NCBI RefSeq assembly: GCF_004015185.1 | Contig: NZ_CP025746.1 | Coordinates: 6,031,776 to 6,095,775 of the forward strand | DNA: 64,000 bases | Reading direction: 5' to 3' | Origin: Clostridium manihotivorum | GTDB taxonomy: Bacteria > Bacillota > Clostridia > Clostridiales > Clostridiaceae | Part shown: positions 1 to 8,301 of the stretch, in pieces | Layout of the letters: each line of letters opens with the position of its first letter | How positions within the stretch are numbered: position 1 is the stretch's first letter | Translations under genes and position numbers: made by a program | Notes under the pieces: model-generated | Told to the model about the DNA's origin: nothing | The model's input: only the letters and a program-made list of their open reading frames with translations | The model's database searches: none

Positions 1-124
1 ATGATCCATTTCCCATTCCACCTCCTCCACCGTCAAAGTTTCCATCTCCTTCAGCAAATACACTTATAGGTACAGAAAAAATTATTAACATTAAACAAAG
101 TAAAAATGCTGTTACTCTTTTCAT
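1..124 (-). CDS. Secreted glycine-rich protein, N-terminal part only
   Basis: Partial gene: it starts at ATG 124 and runs off the left edge after 41 codons. An upstream GGAGGTG gives the ribosome site. The visible part is a clear signal peptide (MKRV, a hydrophobic run, then SVFA before EGDG) followed by GDGNFDGGGGGMGNGS. I recall large exported proteins starting with a signal peptide and GDGN-DGGGGGMG in Firmicute conjugative elements, but that is from memory. It is the last visible gene of the Tad-like pilus cluster, so an exported or surface component is plausible. Function is unknown. Confidence 0.6.
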   Translation of the reverse strand, partial: MKRVTAFLLCLMLIIFSVPISVFAEGDGNFDGGGGGMGNGS

Positions 125-195
125 AAGCTTACACCTCCAAAAAAATAGAGAGTACAGATTTTAACCATACTCTCTAAAAATACTTTTTTATTAAA

Positions 196-729
196 CTAAT
201 CCATTGTACCCACTTGCTTATTAATATCACCATCAGATGTTACATTTGTTCCTTGACCACCACCACCTTCATCGTTAACCCAACCAAACCCTGGAACATA
301 TACTTGTCCTTTGTTATTTTTTTCTCCTCCCTTAGGACTTGATTCTTTCTGTGGTTTTACTGCTTTTTCAGGATAAGTAGGTACTTTATTTTTATTTGTT
401 ATATCATCTGTAGTCTTAGGTTTTTCCTTTGGTGGTTCTGGTTTTTTAGGTGCTGTTTCAGTATTACTACTTACAACATTATTTTGAGAGGATTTTTCTG
501 TACTATCAGCAGCATTAATAACTGGTACTTTAGCTTTTTCTTCATTTTCTGTTTTTATTTCGTCTACCTTAACTTCATCTACCTTATTAATATCTGATAA
601 AACTTTATCCTCTTTAGTTTTAGGTGTTTTATTTACATAACTTATTAAGCCTGCTCCAAGAGCTATAGCTAAAACAACAAGAAATGTTACAGTTAAATTT
701 TTCTTTACATTAAAATTAAGTTTTTTCAT
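196..729 (-). CDS. Membrane-anchored Pro/Lys-rich protein, DUF6550-like
   Basis: About 177 residues. One N-terminal membrane segment (TVTFLVVLAIALGAGLISYV) is followed by a long, low-complexity, Lys/Glu/Pro-rich stretch. The C-terminus contains GQVYVPGFGWVNDEGGGGQG and ends KQVGTMD. This layout and the PGFGWV motif match my memory of DUF6550 proteins of conjugative elements. ATG 729 is preferred over ATG 735 because it is better spaced from AAGGGAGTG. The disordered exterior region fits a protein spanning the cell wall. It lies between the TadE-like pseudopilin and the Gly-rich secreted protein on the same strand. No enzymatic motif is seen. Confidence 0.6.
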   Translation of the reverse strand: MKKLNFNVKKNLTVTFLVVLAIALGAGLISYVNKTPKTKEDKVLSDINKVDEVKVDEIKTENEEKAKVPVINAADSTEKSSQNNVVSSNTETAPKKPEPPKEKPKTTDDITNKNKVPTYPEKAVKPQKESSPKGGEKNNKGQVYVPGFGWVNDEGGGGQGTNVTSDGDINKQVGTMD

Positions 730-888
730 CCACATTCACTCCCTTAATTTTTTTCAACATAACGGTTTTTTTTGCCCTTGTTAAAAAATAAACATACTTT
801 TTGTATTTTGTCCAGATGTTTTTTTAATTTTTTATTTTCACTTATTCACACGTTGTCCACACGCTCTCCTGTGGATATGTGATTAACT

Positions 889-1443
889 TTAGAACTTAGA
901 AGTATAACCTGCATTGACCTTTAAGTTTATTTGTAGTGGTGGCAACTTATCCCATCCAAAAGATAAAGGTACTTCAATATGGATAGTAGCTTGAGCTTGA
1001 AATTTATTTGAAGTATTAGGGTTTAACGGTGCTAATGGTGTATTTATAATATTTATTTTAAGATCTGAAAGCTTATATTCTGTCTCTTTTCCCGTAAATT
1101 TAATGTGATATACACCATTTTTCTCTAAACCTAAAAGATTATCAAGATAAGTAAATATATCTCCTGTATCTACTTTACTCTCCCATAAATTAGCTTGGTT
1201 TAGATTATAGCCTCCACTATATCCTTCACGTAGCCCATTATATACATCATCATAATTTTGAACCGCCACAACTATTACAGAAGTTTGAAGTGCATCCCTT
1301 ACTCCCTTTGCTATAATTTGAAGCCTCATGTATTCTGATACTGCACTAAATATTATTATCAGTGATAAAACTATTGCACAAGCAAGAGGAAGAGCATTTC
1401 CTTTTTTCTCCTTCAATATCCTTCTTATGTTTTTTACTTCCAA
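889..1443 (-). CDS. TadE/TadG-like minor pseudopilin
   Basis: 184 residues. A short basic N-terminus with KEKKGNALP precedes one hydrophobic helix (ACAIVLSLIIIFSAVSEYMR) and an extracellular domain of about 145 residues. This is the layout of TadE/TadG-type pseudopilins, which a prepilin peptidase processes before the hydrophobic helix. The likely start is TTG 1443, placed after GGGGAGGAGTG. The start overlaps the end of the upstream DUF4320 gene by 10 bases, which implies translational coupling. The expected partners are the peptidase at 7461-7877 and the TadB/TadC platform. Family assignment rests on topology and context rather than sequence identity. Confidence 0.6.
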   Translation of the reverse strand: MEVKNIRRILKEKKGNALPLACAIVLSLIIIFSAVSEYMRLQIIAKGVRDALQTSVIVVAVQNYDDVYNGLREGYSGGYNLNQANLWESKVDTGDIFTYLDNLLGLEKNGVYHIKFTGKETEYKLSDLKINIINTPLAPLNPNTSNKFQAQATIHIEVPLSFGWDKLPPLQINLKVNAGYTSKF

Positions 1444-1841
1444 TACACTTCACTCCTCCCCGTAGCTTTAGATTTAAGTTCAATAGGAAAAGAGCCAAAA
1501 CTAAAGAAACCTATATCCACCGTTTTAGTAACTGTTACAGTAATTTCATCATTTAGCTGTACTTTATTTGTTCCACTAATGTAATTTGCCTGCCATGATA
1601 TAGCAGGGCTTATTCCTGTTTGATCTTTTAAACTTTCTACCTTCGCACTTACTTCCGTACCTACTCTTCCTGAAATTTCTGCGGTTCTCATAATTTCATT
1701 GGCATAAGTATTTAATTGATTTTTTGCCACAAATACAGGAAATATTTTTACTGCAAAAGCAATAACCATCATAGCTGCAATTATAATAACTACAGTATCA
1801 ATATATCCTTCGCCTTTCTTTTCTTTTAAAAGTTTAATCAC
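1434..1841 (-). CDS. DUF4320-family pseudopilin (TadE-like)
   Basis: About 135 residues from GTG 1841, chosen because AGGAGGTG lies just upstream; the frame is open further but lacks a ribosome site. The N-terminus KEKKGEGYIDTVV is followed by a hydrophobic helix. The C-terminal motif FGSFPIELKSKATGRSEVYWK-like ending is characteristic of DUF4320 as I know it. These are single-helix pseudopilin-like proteins of Firmicute mobile elements. It starts 12 bases after the tadC-like stop and overlaps the next gene, so it belongs to one operon. It probably supplies a pilin or pseudopilin subunit for the Tad-like apparatus. Confidence 0.7.
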   Translation of the reverse strand: MIKLLKEKKGEGYIDTVVIIIAAMMVIAFAVKIFPVFVAKNQLNTYANEIMRTAEISGRVGTEVSAKVESLKDQTGISPAISWQANYISGTNKVQLNDEITVTVTKTVDIGFFSFGSFPIELKSKATGRSEVYWK

Positions 1842-1852
1842 TGCACCACCTC

Positions 1853-2725
1853 CTAAAACAATTGCCCCATGGTTTTCATTATTTGAATCCCCATTACAAC
1901 AAGATACATTAGTACAAAGCACATAAGCATTGCAAAGGAATATTTTCTTATTTTTGATGGCTGTTTTGCTGCTAGTGTTTTAAGTCTTTGAAGTTCTAAT
2001 TGCTTTAAATCATGGGATAACATCTGAAAATATACCACTCCATCATCACCACGAAGTACGCTTATAAGCCCTCTTACGACCTCTGAAAGTGTTGAACTTC
2101 CAAGTCTTGTTTCAAACCTTGTAAGTGCTCCCTCAAAGCTTCCTGATTTCATATCTGCAACAGTTATTTCAAGTTCTCTTTTCATGGCTTTTCCTGCATT
2201 TTGCTTATAAGTTTCAAGAATAGACAGTATATCTCTGCTTGCTTTAAGCTCTTGAGTTAGAGTAGCAGTAAATCTTGGAAGTTCATATTCTATTTCCTCT
2301 CTTTGATTTTTAACCTTATCCTCAACCACCTTAATTTCTTTAAAATATATTGCTATAGCTAAAAATAAGATTACTGGAGTTATTATTGGTAAAATAAATA
2401 AAGCAGGAATAATACTAAATAGTACTAAACCTGCTTTAACATAAGCTTTAGCAATATAGGTTTCTGGAGTTAAATTTATTTCTGCGGATTTTAAAATTGC
2501 TGTAAGTTTTCTTTTTTTATACTCATTAAGCTTTATAATTTTTGAAAGCTTAGTTGATAGCTGTAATATATATAGTTCCGAATTGTGTGTCTTTTTCTTT
2601 TCTCTCCTGCTTATGCTTATTACTGCCTTTGAAGCTTTAATCTCTGGAAACTTTAATATGTCTGCAATTATCATGTAAATTCCAAAAGAAAATAGACATG
2701 AGAATATAAAAAATATAATTAACAT
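1853..2725 (-). CDS. TadC-like inner-membrane platform protein
   Basis: 290 residues from ATG 2725 (GAGGTG upstream). An N-terminal membrane segment, a paired hydrophobic block near residues 105-145, a helical cytoplasmic region (EIEYELPRFTATLTQELKAS) and a C-terminal hydrophobic segment ending MKTMGQLF match the T2SS-F/TadC fold. The phrase ELPRFT-L-ELKASRDI matches the family's conserved region around E-LPxFl-x-La. In Tad systems TadB and TadC form the membrane platform driven by TadA. It is separated from its tadB partner by the higBA insertion, and a terminator hairpin lies just upstream of its ribosome site. Confidence 0.8.
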   Translation of the reverse strand: MLIIFFIFSCLFSFGIYMIIADILKFPEIKASKAVISISRREKKKTHNSELYILQLSTKLSKIIKLNEYKKRKLTAILKSAEINLTPETYIAKAYVKAGLVLFSIIPALFILPIITPVILFLAIAIYFKEIKVVEDKVKNQREEIEYELPRFTATLTQELKASRDILSILETYKQNAGKAMKRELEITVADMKSGSFEGALTRFETRLGSSTLSEVVRGLISVLRGDDGVVYFQMLSHDLKQLELQRLKTLAAKQPSKIRKYSFAMLMCFVLMYLVVMGIQIMKTMGQLF

Positions 2726-2740
2726 TTTTTCACCTCGCAA

Positions 2741-2772
2741 AAAACACGCAGTGCTTTTGCTCTGCGTGTAAA
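2741..2772 (-). terminator. Terminator after higA
   Basis: On the minus strand ACACGCAG pairs with CTGCGTGT around a short AG-rich loop and is followed by TTTTTT. It lies between the higA stop and the ribosome site of the tadC-like gene. It would end higBA transcripts and reduce read-through from the upstream tad genes, so it may act as a partial attenuator. Confidence 0.7.
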
Positions 2773-2783
2773 ATTATTAAATA

Positions 2784-3068
2784 TTATCTTAGTTCTATAT
2801 GAATTTCTTTTCCTAGCCCTTTTGCAAGCTTACTTAAAAAATCTAAAGAAGGATTGTAGTTTCCACTTTCAAGCCTGCTAATATTTGATTTTTGAGTTCC
2901 TATACGGTAAGCTAATTCTTCCTGAGTTAGGTTTAGCTCTCTTCTTGCTTTTATTACTTCTGAAATAAGCTCATAGCGTGGTTTTAGTTTTTCATACTCA
3001 TCTTTGAACTCATTATCCTTCATAAGTTCTTCTTTAATTACTGAAAAATCAACACTTGCTTTACTCAT
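2784..3068 (-). CDS. higA: HigA-like antitoxin, XRE family
   Basis: 94 residues from ATG 3068, which has AGAGGTG upstream; a longer reading to 3116 lacks a ribosome site. Residues about 37-90 form an XRE helix-turn-helix (LNLTQEELAYRIGTQKSNISRLESG). Its start lies inside the last codons of the toxin gene (8-base overlap), the usual toxin-first HigBA order. It should bind and neutralise the toxin and repress the pair through the inverted repeat at 3471-3488. Located within the Tad-like gene cluster, it may stabilise the element in its host. Confidence 0.85.
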   Translation of the reverse strand: MSKASVDFSVIKEELMKDNEFKDEYEKLKPRYELISEVIKARRELNLTQEELAYRIGTQKSNISRLESGNYNPSLDFLSKLAKGLGKEIHIELR

Positions 3069-3426
3069 CTTCACACCTCTTTTCAAAATCTTCTTTATAC
3101 CTTTTTGCTTTTTCAAGCTCTAGCTTTGGCGTTTTATCTGTTTTTTTAAGAAATCCATTTAACAATACAAAAGTATCTCTATGATAAGTAAAATAAAATA
3201 TTCTTGATGCATCTGATCCTAATTTTATTCTTAACTCATATATTCCTTTATATTGTTCTCCTTTAATGGGTTTTACATAAGGTTCTTTTAAATAAATGCC
3301 ATGCTTCTTTAAAAGTTCTATTTCACTATATGCTTTTGCTCTCATTTTAGGTGAGAGTGATGATAAAAATTCCATTACAGGGATGTTACCATTTTCTCTT
3401 TGGTAGAATTCAACCTTCCAATCCAC
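3061..3426 (-). CDS. higB: HigB-like RelE-superfamily toxin (Gp49 type)
   Basis: 121 residues, starting at GTG 3426 after GGGAG. The sequence DWKVEFYQRENGNIPVMEFL, the central YELRIKLGSDASRIFYFTYH and the C-terminal LLNGFLKKTDKTP are typical of phage-derived Gp49-like HigB toxins, which are ribosome-dependent mRNA interferases. The basic residues of the LRI-L-RIFY strand and the KKT-K-P loop are present. It overlaps higA by 8 bases. A promoter and operator lie in the 75 bases between it and the tadB-like gene, so the pair is an independent module inserted in the pilus operon. Confidence 0.88.
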   Translation of the reverse strand: MDWKVEFYQRENGNIPVMEFLSSLSPKMRAKAYSEIELLKKHGIYLKEPYVKPIKGEQYKGIYELRIKLGSDASRIFYFTYHRDTFVLLNGFLKKTDKTPKLELEKAKRYKEDFEKRCEDE

Positions 3427-3468
3427 GTTTATATCTCCCTCTTTATAATATATGCATTTATTAATTAT

Positions 3469-3496
3469 ATGTTATCATATACGATAACTTTAGTCA
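3469..3496 (-). promoter_or_regulatory. Promoter and operator of higBA
   Basis: On the minus strand TTGACT (-35-like) is followed 17 bases later by TAACAT (-10-like). Inside this spacer lies a perfect dyad, GTTATC (3471-3476) and GATAAC (3483-3488), separated by 6 bases. The position of the dyad fits repression by HigA. The -10 match is only partial. Confidence 0.55.
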
Positions 3497-3501
3497 ATGT
3501 C

Positions 3502-4431
3502 TTATCTCTTATATTCCACTGGTTTAGTTAATTTAATTACTGCTGCTAATGATATAAATATGACAGTTATGCAAACTGCAAGTATTGCTTTCCCTATGCC
3601 AGTAAATAGTAGCGTTTCGTACCATTCCTTATTTAGAAAATACATTAGTGGAATATTTCCTATTAAAAGTATAGTCATAGTTATAAACTCTTTCATAGGT
3701 TCATAAAGAAGATAATCAAGTTCAGCTCCTACTATTCTCATATCTGAAAGCTTTGACACTATTGGTGTTAAGGTGGTTTTTAAGTTTTTATCCTCTTGGC
3801 AGGCTATTACTGCATCCACCCATTCTCTGAATACATCATTATCTATTTTGCTCCTAAGGTTTTCTAATGCTATTTTCATATTAGAATTTATAAGCTTGGT
3901 TTGAGTTAAAAAACCTTTAAATACATCTGATACTGGTGGATTTAAATAGGTTATATTTTCATCTACTGCGGTTATTATACTTTCACTTCGCATATAGGAT
4001 GTGGTAATTACTGAAAGAGCTGTTTCAAGTTCAGCATTTAACTGCTTTTTAAAAAAGTTTGCTGTAAATTTTATATACCAAAAAGGTACAAGCGAAAAGC
4101 CTATAGAGAGCACTGGAACTAAAAAGAAGTTATTCATAGATACAGCTACAATAACTCCTATTACAAATAAGAAAAATGAAGCTACACATAGAGTATAAAA
4201 CTTTTCTGTTTTTCCTGTAATCTTTAGTATTTCTTTAGTTTCTTCAAGAAGAAGCTTTATTCCTCTTGGCTTTTTCTTATTTGTAGCTTCTTTAACTTTT
4301 GTTTTAATAGTTTTTTTCTTACCTTTAAATTTATTTGCTATAGCTTCAAAGAATTCAAAAGGTGACAAGGAAAGTAATATAAAACTCCCTGCAATTATTC
4401 CTAAGAAAGCTATTAATTTTAATAAGGTCAT
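3502..4431 (-). CDS. TadB-like inner-membrane platform protein
   Basis: 309 residues. An N-terminal membrane helix, a Lys-rich cytoplasmic linker (KFKGKKKTIKTKVKEATNKKK), a paired hydrophobic block around residues 80-130, a cytoplasmic helical domain and two C-terminal membrane helices reproduce the TadB layout (T2SSF domain). In Tad pili this protein works with TadC as the platform that TadA drives. The start ATG overlaps the tadA stop (ATGA), so translation is coupled. The stop is followed by the higBA module rather than directly by tadC. Confidence 0.8.
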   Translation of the reverse strand: MTLLKLIAFLGIIAGSFILLSLSPFEFFEAIANKFKGKKKTIKTKVKEATNKKKPRGIKLLLEETKEILKITGKTEKFYTLCVASFFLFVIGVIVAVSMNNFFLVPVLSIGFSLVPFWYIKFTANFFKKQLNAELETALSVITTSYMRSESIITAVDENITYLNPPVSDVFKGFLTQTKLINSNMKIALENLRSKIDNDVFREWVDAVIACQEDKNLKTTLTPIVSKLSDMRIVGAELDYLLYEPMKEFITMTILLIGNIPLMYFLNKEWYETLLFTGIGKAILAVCITVIFISLAAVIKLTKPVEYKR

Positions 4432-5792
4432 TTTTCTTCACCTTCTTCTACTACATTTTTAGAAAGCAAGCTTTCTAGTACACTTAATGGCATTCCATTT
4501 TCAAGAAGCCTTTTTTGAAGACTCTTTGATATATCCTTTACTTTTTCATAGTTACCTATTATTTTAACTTTCCCATTTTTTACTGTATTCTCTTTAATAT
4601 GATAACGAAAAAGAGTGTGAATTTGCCTTTTACCATTAGGCAGTATTTCACACTCTGTAATTTCCATTACCTTTCTTGAATTATCTTCAAGCTTTTTAGT
4701 AAACAAAACTATTGGAAAAGCTTCTGTAACTAAAGAATATAAGGTGTCATCATTTATATCATATTTCATTTTACAAAGGGTCATCATACGAAAATAAGTA
4801 GCTTCACAGGAATTTGCATGGGTTGTAGTTATTACTGCATGTCCTGTTCTTGCTGCCTCTTGAGCTGCAAAGGATTCTTCTCCCTTCATTTCCGCGACAC
4901 ATATATAGTCAGGGTTAAAGGTTAAAGCACTTTCAAGGAGTTTTTCTTGATCTATATTCTGCTTTTTATCTTCACTATATCTTGTTACTGTATGTACTAT
5001 ATTGTTTATTACCTTTCCTTCTTCATCTGTTTTCACAAGGTCAAACTCTCTTGTTCCATTTTCTATGGTAAATATTCTTTTATCATCTGGAATTGTAGAT
5101 AAAAGCCAGCTCATTAAGGTAGTTTTACCTGAAGACGTTGCTCCTGTTACACACATACTTATGCCATATCTTAAGCATATACTTAAAAAATCCAACATTT
5201 CTTCTGTAGCTGTGCCATTTTTAATAAAGTTCTCTTTTGCTAATTTTTGAGGATTTACAATCCGAATAGAAGCTGAAATTCCTTTATCATCATCTATAAC
5301 ACCAGTACCAAATACAGTTATTCTTATTTTGTTTGATAAGTGTCCTCTTACTATGGGTTGAGAGTTATCTAAAATCATTCCCGACTTATGAAGCAGTCTT
5401 CTTATTACATCTATAGCATGTTCAGGTGAATTGAATTTCTCTTTTGTAGGCAGAATTTCTCCGTTAGTATAAGTTATTTTAATATCTCTCCACTGATTTA
5501 TATTGATTTCTTCTACATCTTTTCTAAATAAATACCTTGTTAAGAATGAAAACTCTGCCATTTCTGAATAAAGTTTTTCTACAAGTTCATCAAAACTTAA
5601 TCCCTCTACCCCTAAGGAATAGTCCATAATATATTTTGAAATATAGGATTTTATTTGATCCTTCTGCTCATTTGGGTTATCTGAAATAAGATTTGAATAT
5701 TTATTTGAAATATGTTCCTGTACATCCTGTAGTATGTCTGGGAATTCTTTTAAGTTTTTCCCTGTATTGAAAAACAAAGCTGCATTATTCAC
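4428..5792 (-). CDS. TadA/CpaF-type secretion ATPase
   Basis: 454 residues, GTG start at 5792 after GGGAGGAAC, overlapping the tadZ stop. The Walker A motif GATSSGKTTLMS is near residue 220. It is followed by ENGTREFDL, a Walker B-like ICVAEMKGEE and the His-box TGHAVITTTHANS, all typical of CpaF/TadA ATPases of the VirB11/GspE superfamily. It would power pilus assembly in the cytoplasm at the TadB/TadC platform. Because VirB11-like ATPases also serve conjugation systems, a dual role is possible. The flanking tadZ and tadB genes support the Tad assignment. Confidence 0.9.
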   Translation of the reverse strand: MNNAALFFNTGKNLKEFPDILQDVQEHISNKYSNLISDNPNEQKDQIKSYISKYIMDYSLGVEGLSFDELVEKLYSEMAEFSFLTRYLFRKDVEEININQWRDIKITYTNGEILPTKEKFNSPEHAIDVIRRLLHKSGMILDNSQPIVRGHLSNKIRITVFGTGVIDDDKGISASIRIVNPQKLAKENFIKNGTATEEMLDFLSICLRYGISMCVTGATSSGKTTLMSWLLSTIPDDKRIFTIENGTREFDLVKTDEEGKVINNIVHTVTRYSEDKKQNIDQEKLLESALTFNPDYICVAEMKGEESFAAQEAARTGHAVITTTHANSCEATYFRMMTLCKMKYDINDDTLYSLVTEAFPIVLFTKKLEDNSRKVMEITECEILPNGKRQIHTLFRYHIKENTVKNGKVKIIGNYEKVKDISKSLQKRLLENGMPLSVLESLLSKNVVEEGEEK

Positions 5793-6649
5793 TACTTAGT
5801 TCCTCCCTTCCCAAAGACAAAAGCTTTTTTTAATAAGGAAATCTCTTTTATTTTTGATTTAATTTCTACAGCATTCTTTTTTGAAATTGAGTTTTTAGTA
5901 TTCTCTTTTTCATCTATAATATAATTGCTTAAAGCTCTTACAGTATTTTCATATTCTAAGCTATTCTTATCCTTTAGCTGGTTAAAAAGTGATGCTGATA
6001 AAAATTGATTTTCTATTTCTTCTGTATAGGGCAGCTCATATCTTACTCCTCTATACATTTCTATTATCTGATCCTTTGGTTCCTTCTCCTTTACCTTTGA
6101 TAAAACCTTAATATGCTTATCTACATTAAATCTTCTATCTACAAGCAGTGGTAAATAAGAAGCAAAGTAGGATATTGCCTTTAAATTACTGCTGCAAAGC
6201 CTTACTACATTATCTGCCATTTCAAGTGCTACTGCTGATAAGGTATCATAGGCAAAAACACTTGAACAATCTATAATAACATAATCTGCAAGATGCCTTA
6301 GAAGTATTAAAAAATCTACTGCTCTTTCCTTTGAATAAGAAGCATAAGTAAATATATTCTCTCCTTGAGAATATCCCAGAAAACTTATATAAGGATTTTT
6401 TTCTAAGGTAATGCATTTTGATAAAATATCTTCCTGAGTTATTTCTGGAGCTGATAATATGCTACCTAAAGATTTATTTTCTTCTTTTGCATAGGGTAAT
6501 ATTGTCATAATGCTTGGTGAAAGCACATCACAAAACACCACTATAACATTTTTCTTTTTTGTAGAAAGTTCTTTAGCGAGTTTAATGCTTACAGTAGTTT
6601 TTCCTGCATCAGGATTTCCCCAAAGAGCAATTATTTTATTATTGTTCAT
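5792..6649 (-). CDS. TadZ/CpaE-like ATPase of the ParA/MinD family
   Basis: 285 residues. The P-loop ALWGNPDAGKTTVSIKLAKE at the N-terminus and the later strand YVIIDCSSVFAYDTLSA mark a MinD/ParA-like fold. In Tad systems TadZ/CpaE localises the pilus machinery to a cell site. The P-loop departs from the deviant Walker A KGGxxK form: an Asn-Pro-Asp replaces the signature lysine region, as is common in this subgroup. It starts inside the end of the CpaB gene (overlap of 11 bases) and ends at the tadA start, so it sits within the pilus operon. Confidence 0.78.
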   Translation of the reverse strand: MNNNKIIALWGNPDAGKTTVSIKLAKELSTKKKNVIVVFCDVLSPSIMTILPYAKEENKSLGSILSAPEITQEDILSKCITLEKNPYISFLGYSQGENIFTYASYSKERAVDFLILLRHLADYVIIDCSSVFAYDTLSAVALEMADNVVRLCSSNLKAISYFASYLPLLVDRRFNVDKHIKVLSKVKEKEPKDQIIEMYRGVRYELPYTEEIENQFLSASLFNQLKDKNSLEYENTVRALSNYIIDEKENTKNSISKKNAVEIKSKIKEISLLKKAFVFGKGGTK

Positions 6650-7445
6650 TTGTACTTGCCCCCTGACTTACTGAGTTATCTGTATTACTCATATTTCCTG
6701 TACTACTATCTTTATTATCATTTATAAGCTTCTTTTGCTCATCTAAGAATTTTTGAGAATTTTCCTCTGAACCTCTATATATTAAGGACACATGGATTTT
6801 ACTTTTTTGCTCAAGATCTGCAAGCAACTTTGCTTGAGTTCTATTTACTAAAAGAGTTATAGTAGATGGTAATTCCTGTTCCTTATCTTTTTCATTTGTT
6901 TGTTTTTGATTATAAACCCTATCTGCTCCTTCGCTGGTAGTTACTGCAAGGACTTTTACATATTGAAGCTCTTTCGGTATCACAGTTTCTCTAAACTCAC
7001 CATAATCTGATGCAATTATTGAAATGATATCTCCTGTTTGAAGTTTTCCTGAAAGCCCTGCTGCAAAACTTTTTATAGTGATGGATATTGCCTGGCTATT
7101 TCCATCGAGGCTATAAAGATATTTATTTTCTGCTAAAGGACTATTTGAAATCTTGCTACTTAAAATATAATCTCCTTTACTTAAATCTGCTGCAGCATAT
7201 TTACCTACTGCATTTTCTTTATTCTTTATAACTTCCTTTGGCAAATTGTATCCACCAACTTCTATAATTTCAACCTTATCTGCACTTATAATTTCTCCCT
7301 TAGGGACATCTTTACTTATTCTCACAATTTTAACCTTTGACTGTAGTGCATTATTGTATAATGGTGTTACTCCAAAGCATATAATAAGAGATAAAACTAT
7401 AGCTGAAAGACCTACAATTGTTCTATTTTTAAATAAATTTTTCAT
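6639..7445 (-). CDS. CpaB/RcpC-like pilus assembly protein with SAF domain
   Basis: 268 residues. One N-terminal membrane helix is followed by a SAF-type domain (VRISKDVPKGEIISADKVEII and AAADLSKGDYIL) and the RcpC/CpaB region (GKLQTGDIISIIAS, ITLLVNRTQAKLLADLE). The C-terminus is Ser/Asn-rich and probably disordered. CpaB is normally a periplasmic Tad component; in a Gram-positive cell it would sit on the outer face of the membrane. It lies 15 bases after the peptidase gene and overlaps tadZ. The ribosome site GAGGAGGAG is strong. Confidence 0.82.
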   Translation of the reverse strand: MKNLFKNRTIVGLSAIVLSLIICFGVTPLYNNALQSKVKIVRISKDVPKGEIISADKVEIIEVGGYNLPKEVIKNKENAVGKYAAADLSKGDYILSSKISNSPLAENKYLYSLDGNSQAISITIKSFAAGLSGKLQTGDIISIIASDYGEFRETVIPKELQYVKVLAVTTSEGADRVYNQKQTNEKDKEQELPSTITLLVNRTQAKLLADLEQKSKIHVSLIYRGSEENSQKFLDEQKKLINDNKDSSTGNMSNTDNSVSQGASTNEQ

Positions 7446-7460
7446 TGAAAAACTCCTCCT

Positions 7461-7877
7461 CTAAAATAATAAATATGTTAAAAAGCACCCTATGGATAGA
7501 TACGGTGCTAATGGAAAGGATATATTCTTATCCTTCTTTTTAATTTTGTAATAAATAAAATTTGCAACTACTGCTAAAGTAAGTCCTATGATACTTGCAA
7601 TAAAACCTCCTTTCACTCCAAGAAAAAATCCATTAGCTCCCATAAACTTAACATCACCTCCACCTATTCCTCCACCTTTTATTAAAGCTGTAATGAAAAA
7701 TGGTATTGGGACAAGTAATAAGCCTATTATTGAATTTAAACTGTTTAAATTGATTAATGCTACAATAACTATTACGATATGAACCTTATCTGGAATAGTT
7801 TTAGTCTTTATATCATAAAAACTTGCATAGGCTAAAATTAAAGCATATAAGATACCTTTAAGAATAAATATTTCCAT
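7461..7877 (-). CDS. Prepilin peptidase, TadV/CpaA type (A24 family)
   Basis: About 138 residues, nearly all hydrophobic with about six membrane segments. The first catalytic Asp lies in SFYDIKTKTIPD and the second in the GxGD motif (GGGIGGGDVKFMGANG), as in type IV prepilin peptidases. The short form without a methyltransferase domain is the CpaA/TadV type. It should cleave the pseudopilins encoded at 889-1841. ATG 7877 is preferred over GTG 7880, with AAAGGTG upstream. It opens the tad operon after a terminator at 7911-7948. Confidence 0.88.
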   Translation of the reverse strand: MEIFILKGILYALILAYASFYDIKTKTIPDKVHIVIVIVALINLNSLNSIIGLLLVPIPFFITALIKGGGIGGGDVKFMGANGFFLGVKGGFIASIIGLTLAVVANFIYYKIKKKDKNISFPLAPYLSIGCFLTYLLF

Positions 7878-7910
7878 CACTAACTTTTCACCTTTCTTTC
7901 AGACAAAATA

Positions 7911-7948
7911 AAAACACCCATCATTTAACGATATAAATGTTAGGTGCC
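7911..7948 (-). terminator. Terminator after the PrgI-like gene
   Basis: On the minus strand CACCTAACATTT pairs with AAATGATGGGTG across a short loop and is followed by TTTTTATTTT. The first stem bases overlap the stop of the gene ending at 7940. It separates the T4SS genes from the tad genes. Confidence 0.65.
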
Positions 7949-8272
7949 TATATTCCATTCATCCAAATATTTGTATCTATAAACTTTTTGAGATTTATGA
8001 AATCTAACCATGAATTTTATCTGATCCACTACTGAAATATTAGTCTTATCTTTTGTAAGCATCATAACTGAGCCTGCAATTGAAGATAGGATAAACACCA
8101 CACAAAATGCTGTGTTCCTTATTGTTAGATACACTACTGTATCAATTAATGCTGCAACAAGGGTAGCTCCTATAGATTTTAAAAGTTCTTCCTTGCCAAA
8201 ACCTTCAAAAATTTCTGTTCTTGTTTTAAGTCCAAGTGGTATATATAGGGTTTCTTTTTCAAATTGTTCCAT
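7940..8272 (-). CDS. Small T4SS membrane protein, PrgI/VirB3-like
   Basis: 110 residues. An N-terminal YIPLGLKTRTEIFEGFGKEEL stretch precedes two adjacent membrane helices and a C-terminal amphipathic part (IKFMVRFHKSQKVYRYKYLDEW). The order, a conserved IP motif, two helices, then a Y-YKY tail, resembles PrgI/VirB3 proteins, which anchor VirB4 at the membrane. Such genes usually precede virB4, but here the tad genes follow. The family call is by topology and context; a different element-specific membrane protein is possible. Confidence 0.5.
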   Translation of the reverse strand: MEQFEKETLYIPLGLKTRTEIFEGFGKEELLKSIGATLVAALIDTVVYLTIRNTAFCVVFILSSIAGSVMMLTKDKTNISVVDQIKFMVRFHKSQKVYRYKYLDEWNIGT

Positions 8273-8301
8273 TATTCTCCCCCATTCATATTTAAGTTTT
8301 A

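Noticed and set aside
3497..3706. Plus-strand frame opposite tadB
   Set aside because: Shadow of the tadB-like gene with no ribosome site or family similarity.
5792..6649. Second chromosome partition ParA
   Set aside because: Its P-loop form and its place between cpaB and tadA identify it as TadZ/CpaE.
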